DNA of 9,703 bases from Pseudomonadota bacterium (GTDB taxonomy: Bacteria > Pseudomonadota > Gammaproteobacteria > Steroidobacterales > Steroidobacteraceae), in assembly GCA_003242275.1 (NCBI GenBank), contig QGUX01000124.1:1-9703 (forward strand), in the 5' to 3' direction. Shown piece after piece: positions 1 to 6,353 of this stretch (position 1 is its first letter; every line of letters begins with the position of its first letter). The translations under genes were made by a program, and so were the position numbers. The notes below the pieces were generated by a model that saw only the letters and a program-made list of their open reading frames with translations, was not told the DNA's origin and made no database searches.

Positions 1-226
1 CGGTGGGAGGGAGGAGGCGGGCGGGCGGGGGCGGGCGGCGCCCCGCCGGCCCGGTGATGGGCGTGACGGCCGGCAGGCCGGCTGCGCCGGGCGCCGGTGC
101 GGCCGCGCCAGCCGCCGTGGTGGCCGGGCCGGCGCCCGGTCCCGCGCCTGGACGGGGAGCGCCGCCCGGCGCCGCGCCCGGACCCGCGCCGCCGCCGCGC
201 GGACCGAAGCCGCCGCCGCCGAAGGT
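1..226 (-). repeat. Low-complexity Gly/Ala/Pro linker of paralog A
   Basis: About 75 codons after the GDIGRL motif encode almost only Gly, Ala and Pro (for example GPGAGPGAAPGG), turning Pro/Arg-rich near the edge (RRPPPARLLPPT). It matches in position, but not in sequence, the linkers of B and C. It is probably disordered and separates the beta-helix from the C-terminal module. The plus strand at 5-35 has six runs of three or more G separated mostly by single bases. Confidence 0.8.
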
Positions 227-2398
227 CAGGCGCCCGATGTCGCCCCGGCACACCGCGGCGTTCCAGTCGCGCTTGATCACGCAGGCTTCCTCGTCGGTGG
301 CGATGCTGTCGAACTCGCCATCGTGGATGAGGATGTACGCGTTGGGGATGCCGCCCACCGAGCCGTCCAGGTCGTGGATCACGGCGGTCTTCCAGGCCAC
401 GATGCTGCCGAGGTCATTGCCCCACTTGCGCTCGAACTTCGGGAAGTGCACCGGCCGCGCATTGACGAACTTCGCGCCCTCGATGGCGTTCTCGGTGCTC
501 ACGCCGGCGCTGGTGTACAGCAGGTAGGACAGCGCGCCCGCCTGCCGGTACGGGTTGTCGGCGAAGTTCACGAAGGTGGTGTTCACCACGTCGTGGCGGT
601 AGTCGTAGTACTCGTAGCCGCGGATGGGGAAGTCCGGGATCTGCGGCTTGGGCAGGCTGCGGCCCTGCGCCTTCTCCTCCGGCGTGCGCGGGTTGCCGAT
701 GTTCTCGGTCTCGCCCACGAACAGCGAGTCGATCACCAGCGAGGTGAAGGGATCCCGGCCGGCCGAGCCCGAGGCGTGGGTGTAGCCGATGGCGTTGTCC
801 GCCACGCGCAGGTTCCGGAACACATGCATCTCGCCACGGCCCCACACGCCGCCGTTCCTGTTCTTGTACGAGGTCAGGTCCTCGAAGTAGGACTCCAGCG
901 TGCGGCTGGAATTGTCCTGCGGGTTCTCCTTGGGCATGTGCGAGCTGCCGGTGACGCTGAAGCGTCCGTCCGGGCCGGCGTTGCGGTCGAACATGAAGCC
1001 GTCGTAGTTCGAGTGCGCCACGTTGCCCTTGAAGATGCCGAGCTTCGTGCGCCGCGGCCAGATGGTCTTGCTGACCTCGGTGCCGTCGAAGGCGCCGGTG
1101 GGATGCTCGGGCAGCGACAGCCAGAAGCCGGTGACATCCGAGCCGGCCGCCACGTTGTCGATGTAGTGGTTGTTCGGGTTGGTGATCCAGAACGAGGAGA
1201 CGGTGTTGTCCGAGGGGATCAGCACCTCCTTCGAGGTCTGGCCCGAGTTGCGGAACACATTGCGCTGGTCGAAGTCCGGCATCTCGCCCGCGGCCGCCAG
1301 GATGGTGGGCTGGCAGGGCTTGGTCGGGTGGCACTTGGTCTGGATGGCCAGGTTGCGCACGTACTGGTTGCCGGTCTCGATGCCGTCCTCCAGGAAGAAG
1401 CAGTGGCCCACGGTGTTGTAGGTCACGTTGTTCTCGATCCGGAGGTTGTTGGTGCCATGCACGGTCACGCAGCGGTTGTACGTGTCGTGGATCGAGGCGT
1501 TCCTGATGTACTGGCCATCGGCATCCCCGACGAGGTGCCAGTGCACGGGATAGCGGGCCAGCGTCAGGTGCTGGCCCATGCGCCGCAGCTCCACGCCCGA
1601 CACGTAAATGCGGCTGGTGGGCATGGCCATGATGTGGCCGCCGAAGTAGCTCTGCTCGGCGTCCTCGGAGGCCTGGATCAGGATGTTGCGGGTCAGGAGC
1701 CCCACCTCGCCGCGCTCGTCCACCTCGAAGGTGATCTTGCCGAAGTGCATGTACTCCAGCGGCTTGTCGAGCGTGATGGTGTTGCCGCTGATGGCGCGGA
1801 TGGTGCGCCGCTCGGCCTGGCGCGGATCGTAGTCGGTGGAGGCCAGCACGATCTCGTCGCCGGGGCGCCAGCCATAGGCATTGAGCACCTCGATGGTGGT
1901 CGCGCCCGCCTCGGCGGTCTTCGCCAGCCTGGTCCAGGTGTGGGTGCGGTCGCCGTGCAGGCGCAGGGTGCCGCCGGAGATCATGATGCCGCGGTCCCCC
2001 ATGCCGGACATGATGTCCTCGCCCTTCACGTTGTCGGTGAAGGTGATGGTGGCCTTCTTCGTGTGCGGGTGCGACGGCGTGCCGATCTCGAGTTCACCGT
2101 GCAACATGATCCATTCGGTGACGAGCTCGAGGTCCCTGTCGTTCGAGAACACCAGCTTGCCCTCGATGGTGAGGCCATTGAGCGGCGGCGGGCTCACGTC
2201 GAGCACCACGACCTTGTCCTTTGCAATGGTCACCTTGTCGCCGGCCTTCGGCACCTTGCGGTCCGGCCACGCGGCCGGATCGGACCAGTGGCTGGCATTG
2301 GCCGGCACGGCCTGCGCCTGCGCGACGCTGATGGCGCCGCCGAGCGCCAGCGCCGGCACCAGGGATGCAAGCAGGATGGAGCGATAGCGAATGCCCAT
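1..2398 (-). CDS. Secreted G8-domain / beta-helix protein, CEMIP/TMEM2-like (paralog A), 3' end beyond window
   Basis: I translated this frame directly: it is open from ATG at 2398 to the left edge (799 codons, no stop). The start is chosen because it gives a signal peptide (MGIRYRS, then a hydrophobic stretch ending AQAQA) and has a GGGGG Shine-Dalgarno-like run 8 nt upstream. A G8-type domain follows (HWSDPAAWP, GDKVTIA, ELEIGT, GMGDRGIMISGGTLRLHG), then the beta-helix core with HWHLVGD, CVTVHGTNNL, HCFFLEDGIE, SFWITNPNN, AHSNYDGFMFDRN and SLFVGETENIGNPRT, then DWNAAVCRGD. The same motifs in the same order occur in animal CEMIP/TMEM2 ectodomains, compared from memory. After GDIGRL the protein becomes a Gly/Ala/Pro linker that ends LLPPT at the edge. 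By comparison with B (QPPV) and C (LPPV), only the last domain of about 100 residues is missing. It lacks the block GQRAVSNGIADAD found in B and C. Likely exported; the activity is not proven, and a glycan-active role is inferred from the family. Confidence 0.93.
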   Translation of the reverse strand, partial: MGIRYRSILLASLVPALALGGAISVAQAQAVPANASHWSDPAAWPDRKVPKAGDKVTIAKDKVVVLDVSPPPLNGLTIEGKLVFSNDRDLELVTEWIMLHGELEIGTPSHPHTKKATITFTDNVKGEDIMSGMGDRGIMISGGTLRLHGDRTHTWTRLAKTAEAGATTIEVLNAYGWRPGDEIVLASTDYDPRQAERRTIRAISGNTITLDKPLEYMHFGKITFEVDERGEVGLLTRNILIQASEDAEQSYFGGHIMAMPTSRIYVSGVELRRMGQHLTLARYPVHWHLVGDADGQYIRNASIHDTYNRCVTVHGTNNLRIENNVTYNTVGHCFFLEDGIETGNQYVRNLAIQTKCHPTKPCQPTILAAAGEMPDFDQRNVFRNSGQTSKEVLIPSDNTVSSFWITNPNNHYIDNVAAGSDVTGFWLSLPEHPTGAFDGTEVSKTIWPRRTKLGIFKGNVAHSNYDGFMFDRNAGPDGRFSVTGSSHMPKENPQDNSSRTLESYFEDLTSYKNRNGGVWGRGEMHVFRNLRVADNAIGYTHASGSAGRDPFTSLVIDSLFVGETENIGNPRTPEEKAQGRSLPKPQIPDFPIRGYEYYDYRHDVVNTTFVNFADNPYRQAGALSYLLYTSAGVSTENAIEGAKFVNARPVHFPKFERKWGNDLGSIVAWKTAVIHDLDGSVGGIPNAYILIHDGEFDSIATDEEACVIKRDWNAAVCRGDIGRLTFGGGGFGPRGGGAGPGAAPGGAPRPGAGPGAGPATTAAGAAAPAPGAAGLPAVTPITGPAGRRPPPPARLLPPT

Positions 2399-2436
2399 GG
2401 AATCGACCCCCGAGTCGGAATTCGTTGTTGGGCCGG

Positions 2437-2444
2437 AGGATAGC
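2437..2444 (-). promoter_or_regulatory. Possible -10 element upstream of paralog A
   Basis: The minus strand reads GCTATCCT, with TATCCT at 2442-2437, about 39 nt before the ATG. The matching place upstream of paralog B reads GCTATGCT. No convincing -35 box is seen, so this rests on the similarity of the two leaders. Confidence 0.3.
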
Positions 2445-2567
2445 GCGATCGCCCGCGCATGGCCTTCCCTGCGCGGCAGGGCGAGTGCCCGGGAAGCGGG
2501 GATTCATCGGGGAGGCCCTTCGGTCGGGCCGGGCAGGACTTTCGCGAACCGAAGGCCGGGACGCGGA

Positions 2568-2597
2568 ACTCCCGCCGGGGACCTGCCCGGCGGGAGT
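2568..2597 (-). terminator. Hairpin after paralog B (terminator-like, no T-tract)
   Basis: A perfect 12-bp inverted repeat (2568-2579 with 2586-2597) with a 6-nt loop lies 15 nt past the stop codon of B. The minus strand after it starts TTCCG and has no T-run, so it is not a classical intrinsic terminator. It may protect the 3' end or reduce read-through into paralog A, which starts 170 nt further on. A second, weaker inverted repeat (2517-2524 with 2548-2555) follows. Confidence 0.5.
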
Positions 2598-2612
2598 GCG
2601 GAACCGGGGTTC

Positions 2613-5384
2613 CTAGCGGCTGACCATCACGCTGCCGCCGCCGCCGCGGCCGCCGTCGGCGGTCGAGACGATCTTCAGCCACAGCGCTCCGTCGGCCTTG
2701 TAGTACGCGGTCGAGGTCGCCTTGCGCAGCGCATCCAGGCTGTCCACCGGCGTGCCCGCCGCGGCCGTGGTGAAGCCGGGCAGCTCGAAGACCACCCACG
2801 AGCCCGGGTCGAGCTCGGTCAGGGCGATGTTCACCGACGGCCGCTCGGTGGTCACCTTGATCTCGGTGCCGGCGCGCACCTTGGTCGCCGTCAGCTCATA
2901 GGTCTTGCCGTTGCGGCTCAGGTACACCGGCGGCTGCGCCGGCGCGCCGCCCGGGCCGCCCAGGCGGGGACCCGCAGCCCCCGGGGCGCCGCCAGGCGCG
3001 CCACCGGGAGCACCCGCGCCGGGCGCACCGCGCGGCGCCGCGCCAGGCGCACCGGCGCCAAAGCCCGGCGCGCCAGCGCCGCGGCCGGTCGCACCCGGTG
3101 CGCCCGCACCCGGACCGGCCGCGCCACGCGGCGGGCCGCCCGCGCCACCGCGCGGACCACCAAAGCCGAAGCCCTGGGCGCCCACCGACAGGCGGCCGAT
3201 GTCACCCTTGCAGATCATCGCGTTCCAGTCGCGCTTGACCTGGCAGGCCTTCGGTTCATCCGCGAGGGTGTCGTTGACGCCCTCGAGATTGATCAGCACA
3301 TAGGCGTCCTTGCCGGCGCCGAGCGAACCGTCCTTGTCGCGGATGACCGCGGTCTTGTAGGCCACGCTGCTGCCGTTGTCGTTGGCCCACTTGCGGTCCA
3401 TCGGCGGGAAGTACACCGGCTTGGCATCGACGAACTTCACCCGCTCCACCGAGTTGTTGGTGGTCACCGCGAAGCTGGTGTACAGCAGGTAGGACATGGC
3501 GCCGGTCTTGCGGGTGGCGTTGTCCTTGTAGTTCACGAAGGTGGTGTCCACCACATCGTGGCGCAGGTCGTAGTACTCGTAGCCGCGGATGGGGAAGTCC
3601 GGCAGCTCGGGCTTGGGCAGCGAGCGGCCGTACTTCTTCTCCTCCGGCGTGCGCGGGTTGCCGATGTTCTCGGTTTCGCCCACGAACAGCGAGTGCTCCA
3701 CGCGCGAGGTGAAGGGATTGCCGCCGCCGAAGCCGGCCGCGTGCGTGAAGCCGATGGCGTTGTCCGCCAGCTTCAGGTTCCTGAACACGTGCATCTCGCC
3801 GCGGCCCCAGATGGCGCCGTTGCGGTTCTTGTACGCGGTCAGGTCGGCGAATACCGTCTCCAGCGCGCGGCTGTTCGGGTCGGCCGGGTTCTCGCGCGCC
3901 CAGTGCGAGTCGCCGGTGACGCTGAAGGTGTTGTCCTGGTTGATGTTGCGGTCGAACATGAACGAGTCATAGTTCGAGTGGCCCACATTGCCGCGGAACT
4001 CGCGGAAGGGCGTGCGCCGCGGCCAGGTGTTCTTCGCGACCTCGGTGCCCTCGAACTGGCCGTTCGGGTGCTCGGGCAGCGAGACCCAGAAACCGTTCAC
4101 GTCCGAGCCGGCCGCCACGTTCCCGATGAAGGTGTTGTCCGGGTTGGTGATCCAGAAGCTGGCCACCGTGTTGTCCGAGGGCAGCAGCACGTCGGCATCC
4201 GCGATGCCGTTCGACACCGCCCGCTGGCCGCTGCCGCGCGCCTGCTGGGCGGTGCGGCCGAAGGCCTCGCCCGAGGCTGCCAGCACCGTCGGCACGCAGG
4301 TCTTGGTGGGATGGCACTTGGTCTGGATGGCCAGGTTGCGCACGAAGCGGTTGCCGTGCTCGATGCCGTCCTCCAGGAAGAAGCAGTGGCCCACGGTGTT
4401 GTAGGTCACGTTGTTCTCGACCTGCAGGTTGTTGGTGCCGTGCACGGTCACGCAGCGGTTGAAGGTGTCGTGGATGGCGGAGTTCTTCACGTACTGGCCA
4501 TCGGCGTCACCCACCAGGTGCCAGTGGATGGGGTAGCGCGCCAGCGTCAGGTGCTGGCCCATGCGCTGCAGCTCCACGCCCGAGATGTACATCCTCGACG
4601 ACGGCATCGCCATGATGTGGCCGCCGAAGTGCGACTCGGCCGCGTCATCGGAAGCCTGGATCCTGATGTTGCGCGTCAGGAGGCCCACCTCGCCGCGCTC
4701 GTCCACGCCGAAGGTGACCTTGCCGAAGTGCATGTACTCCAGCGGACGATCCAGCGTCAGCGAGTTGCCGTTGAGGGCGCGGATGGTGCGGCGCTCGGCC
4801 TGGCGCGGATCGAAGTCCGTCGACGCCAGCACGATCTCGTCGCCCACCCGCCAGCCGGAGGCATCGAGCACCTCGATGGTGGTGGCGCCGGCGTTGGCGG
4901 TCTTCGCCAGCTTGGTCCAGGTGTGGGTGCGGTCGCCGTGCAGGCGCAGCGTGCCGCCGGAGATCATGATGCCGCGATCGCCCATGCCGGCCATGATGTC
5001 CTCGCCCTTCACGTTGTCGGTAAAGGTGATGGTGGCGTTGCGGGTGTGGGGCCGCTCGGGCGTGCCGATCTCCAGCTCGCCGTGCAGCATGATCCACTCG
5101 GTGGTCAGCTCCAGGTCGGCGTCGTTGGAGAACACCAGCCTGCCGTCGATCGACAGTCCGTTCAGCGGCGGCGGGCTGACGTCGAGGATGACGGTCCTGT
5201 CGCGCGCGATGGTGACCTTGTCACCGGCGGCCGGCACCTTGCGGTTCGGCCACGTGGCCGGATCGGACCAGCGCGTGGCGGCGGATGAACCCGCATCCTG
5301 CGCCTGCGCCAGCGACGCCATGCCGCCGAGCAGGAGCGCGGGAACCAGAGAAGCAAGCAGGACCGGGCGGAATGCCTTGCCCAT
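2613..5384 (-). CDS. Secreted G8-domain / beta-helix protein, CEMIP/TMEM2-like (paralog B), complete
   Basis: The only complete member of the trio, 923 aa. ATG at 5384 is preferred over in-frame upstream ATGs because it gives a clean signal peptide (MGKAFRP, hydrophobic 8-25, AQAQ at 26-29) with GGGGG 6 nt upstream. Seen in order: G8-type domain about 38-150 (RWSDPATWP, GDKVTIA, GMGDRGIMISGGTLRLHG); a beta-rich bridge 151-220 (GDEIVLASTDFDPRQAERRT); parallel beta-helix about 230-690 with HWHLVGD (287-293), CVTVHG (311-316), HCFFLEDGIEHGN (333-345), SFWITNPDN (409-417) and SLFVGETENIGNPRT; DWNAMICKGDIGRL (719-732) with C714 and C725 a possible disulfide; Gly/Ala/Pro linker about 735-818; C-terminal module 819-923 (GSWVVFEL, STAYYKADGALWLKI). 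G8 proteins of animals include CEMIP and TMEM2, which take part in hyaluronan depolymerisation. The same module order suggests an exported glycan-active or glycan-binding protein; the substrate is unknown. There is no membrane anchor or sorting motif, so it is probably periplasmic or secreted. Confidence 0.97.
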   Translation of the reverse strand: MGKAFRPVLLASLVPALLLGGMASLAQAQDAGSSAATRWSDPATWPNRKVPAAGDKVTIARDRTVILDVSPPPLNGLSIDGRLVFSNDADLELTTEWIMLHGELEIGTPERPHTRNATITFTDNVKGEDIMAGMGDRGIMISGGTLRLHGDRTHTWTKLAKTANAGATTIEVLDASGWRVGDEIVLASTDFDPRQAERRTIRALNGNSLTLDRPLEYMHFGKVTFGVDERGEVGLLTRNIRIQASDDAAESHFGGHIMAMPSSRMYISGVELQRMGQHLTLARYPIHWHLVGDADGQYVKNSAIHDTFNRCVTVHGTNNLQVENNVTYNTVGHCFFLEDGIEHGNRFVRNLAIQTKCHPTKTCVPTVLAASGEAFGRTAQQARGSGQRAVSNGIADADVLLPSDNTVASFWITNPDNTFIGNVAAGSDVNGFWVSLPEHPNGQFEGTEVAKNTWPRRTPFREFRGNVGHSNYDSFMFDRNINQDNTFSVTGDSHWARENPADPNSRALETVFADLTAYKNRNGAIWGRGEMHVFRNLKLADNAIGFTHAAGFGGGNPFTSRVEHSLFVGETENIGNPRTPEEKKYGRSLPKPELPDFPIRGYEYYDLRHDVVDTTFVNYKDNATRKTGAMSYLLYTSFAVTTNNSVERVKFVDAKPVYFPPMDRKWANDNGSSVAYKTAVIRDKDGSLGAGKDAYVLINLEGVNDTLADEPKACQVKRDWNAMICKGDIGRLSVGAQGFGFGGPRGGAGGPPRGAAGPGAGAPGATGRGAGAPGFGAGAPGAAPRGAPGAGAPGGAPGGAPGAAGPRLGGPGGAPAQPPVYLSRNGKTYELTATKVRAGTEIKVTTERPSVNIALTELDPGSWVVFELPGFTTAAAGTPVDSLDALRKATSTAYYKADGALWLKIVSTADGGRGGGGSVMVSR
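2931..3182 (-). repeat. Low-complexity Gly/Ala/Pro linker of paralog B
   Basis: About 84 codons (residues 735-818) encode irregular repeats of GAPG, GAGAPG and GGAPGG. There is no strict Gly-X-Y period, so it is not collagen-like. The DNA is built of short GC-rich near-repeats that could change length by slippage. The equivalent linker is about 75 residues in A and only about 33 in C. Confidence 0.8.
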
Positions 5385-5415
5385 GGAAAACCCCCAATTC
5401 AGATTTGGCGCGCGA

Positions 5416-5423
5416 AGCATAGC
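5416..5423 (-). promoter_or_regulatory. Possible -10 element upstream of paralog B
   Basis: The minus strand reads GCTATGCT, with TATGCT at 5421-5416, 32 nt before the ATG. It shares its surroundings (GAATT, then GGGGGT, then TTCCATGGGC) with the leader of paralog A. No good -35 box is visible; an inverted repeat (5429-5449) lies where one would be. Confidence 0.3.
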
Positions 5424-5428
5424 CTGAA

Positions 5429-5449
5429 CGGACGAGGGGGGCTCGTCCG
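5429..5449. promoter_or_regulatory. Inverted repeat between GFA remnant and paralog B
   Basis: Perfect 8-bp arms (CGGACGAG / CTCGTCCG) around a five-base G/C loop. It lies 41 nt past the stop of the GFA remnant and 44 nt before the ATG of paralog B. It could be an operator for B or the old terminator of the GFA gene; no T-tract follows on the minus strand. Confidence 0.35.
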
Positions 5450-5490
5450 GAAGGGAAGGGGGGGCCGGAGTGCGAAAACTTCGCGCTGCT

Positions 5491-5880
5491 TCAGCCCGCC
5501 GGCTGCGGCCAGGTGAAATCCGGGCGCAGTCCCGGGTACACCGGCCGGCCGTCGTCGGGCTTCGGGTAGCCCTTCGATTCATCCCAGAAGGCGTGGTAGG
5601 TGGCCTCCGGGAATCCCTCGCCGTAGCCCATGAGGTCCGGCACGCCGACGCGGATGCGCTTCAACCGGTCATCCAGCATCAGCACCGCGTTGCACTCGGT
5701 GCACAGGCAGATCTCCAGCGGACCGTCCGGGTTGTCCTTGTTGAACGGCACGCGAGCGATCTTCTCCGGATGATCGACCTTCACGTCGCCGTACCGGAAG
5801 AAGGCCACGTGCGTGGTCCGGCGGCCGGTGACCGCCTTGCACACATTGCAATGGCAGACGTGGTTGTCAGCAGCGCTCCG
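5491..5880 (-). pseudogene. GFA-type (CENP-V/GFA) zinc enzyme, 5'-truncated remnant
   Basis: The open frame runs from just after an in-frame TGA (5883-5881) to TGA at 5491. It begins RSAADNHVCHCNVCKAVTG and continues through ICLCTECNAVL to a C-terminal part with YHAFWDESKGYP. CxCxxC followed by a later CxxC is the zinc-binding pattern of the GFA family (named for glutathione-dependent formaldehyde-activating enzyme, a name loosely applied to many members). The N-terminal CxCG motif and the first 40-50 residues of the family are absent in all three frames upstream. The only in-frame start is a GTG at 5844, inside the CHCNVC motif; it would lose two of the three cysteines and has no Shine-Dalgarno. 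I therefore call it a broken gene. The remaining part is intact in frame, so the loss may be fairly recent. A cut by assembly error is the alternative. Confidence 0.7.
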
Positions 5881-6044
5881 TCATCCGTGCCGTGGAGCGA
5901 AACCGGCTGGGCCCGGAATCCAAGGCGCACGCGGCCTGCATCGCCGAAGGTGTCGTCCGGCGTTCCCGCGGACGCCCCGTCGAGCCGGATGCGGGTGACC
6001 ACCGTGGAATCCTCGCCGGCACGTGCCACGTACAGCCACGCATC
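5870..6044 (-). pseudogene. Delta-60-like beta-propeller fragment
   Basis: In a frame different from both neighbours, the minus strand reads DAWLYVARAGEDSTVVTRIRLDG, a short spacer, PDDTFGDAGRVRLGF and then TDDGALLTT. The run of an Arg/Leu-Asp-Gly turn, a D-T-F-G motif and a following beta segment resembles one delta-60 (DUF5122) repeat, found in secreted or sensor beta-propellers. There is no plausible start (a GTG at 6029 is internal and lacks a Shine-Dalgarno) and the frame runs out of the pattern where the GFA piece begins. About 55 residues remain, far less than any complete propeller. It may be the sensor end of the same gene as the winged-helix fragment upstream, joined by an internal deletion, or an unrelated piece. 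Confidence 0.45.
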
Positions 6045-6187
6045 AGCGCCAGCAGCATGTCGAAGGACAGCTTCGGCAGCTCCACCGGCACGCCGCCCCG
6101 CAGCACGCGCTGCTGTCCCACGTCCAGCTCGATGTCACCCGCGCGCCAGATTCCCGTGCGCTCGCGGTCGCCTTCTTCCCTGGCCAT
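6041..6187 (-). pseudogene. N-terminal fragment of an OmpR/CadC-type winged-helix regulator
   Basis: From ATG at 6187 the frame reads MAREEGDRERTG, then IWRAGDIELDVGQQRVLRGG, VPVELPKLSFDMLLALM. This is the typical opening of a Trans_reg_C winged-helix domain (beta strands, then the first helix after the L-x-x-x-F-D-x-L-L-A-L motif). After about 49 residues the similarity stops, before the recognition helix, and the frame goes on without sense (GCTWHVPARI). Delta-60-like sequence takes over in another frame at about 6044. No Shine-Dalgarno precedes the ATG, but CATAAT lies 8 nt upstream. It cannot make a working DNA-binding domain as it stands. It points away from gene D, so the parent may once have been a divergently transcribed regulator; that is inference. 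Confidence 0.65.
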
Positions 6188-6251
6188 GGGCCGGATTATG
6201 GTCCAGCGCCAACGTGATTCGACCGCCTTTGGCTGGATTTTGGCGAAGCTG

Positions 6252-6268
6252 TGGCCGCACTTCGGCCA
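6252..6268. promoter_or_regulatory. Short inverted repeat upstream of gene D
   Basis: TGGCCG-cactt-CGGCCA, perfect 6-bp arms with a 5-nt loop, in the 166-nt gap between the divergent regulator fragment and gene D, about 86 nt before the ATG. A possible operator; such short palindromes are common in GC-rich DNA. Confidence 0.2.
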
Positions 6269-6340
6269 ACCCTCATGCGTCGCCGTGCGGAAAGGGGAAT
6301 GGTGCCGGGACCTCGTACCGAAGGACCGCCAACCAACCCC

Positions 6341-6346
6341 GGGAGA
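6341..6346 (+). promoter_or_regulatory. Ribosome binding site of gene D
   Basis: GGGAGA lies 7 nt before the ATG at 6354. It decides the start: the same frame is open far upstream, but only this ATG is followed by a signal peptide. Confidence 0.7.
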
Positions 6347-6353
6347 CGACGCC

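Noticed and set aside
2931..3182. Collagen-like Gly-X-Y repeat in the linker of paralog B
   Set aside because: Glycine does not keep a period of three; the segment is irregular Gly/Ala/Pro low complexity.
323..5288. Long plus-strand reading frames (706 and 965 codons) opposite paralogs A and B
   Set aside because: They are rich in Val, Ala, Arg and His without domain logic and lie exactly antisense to genes with signal peptides and conserved motifs. Stop-free antisense frames are expected from GC-rich codon use.
5385..5582. Longer N-terminus for paralog B
   Set aside because: Upstream in-frame ATGs would add an Arg/Pro-rich segment in front of a clear signal peptide and overlap the GFA remnant; the start at 5384 matches that of paralog A.
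5491..5844. GFA piece as an intact small gene starting at GTG 5844
   Set aside because: This start lies within the zinc motif, loses two cysteines and has no ribosome binding site.
5892..6353. In-frame N-terminal extension of gene D
   Set aside because: It would cover the divergent gene fragments, has no domain pattern and would bury the signal peptide; ATG at 6354 has a good Shine-Dalgarno.
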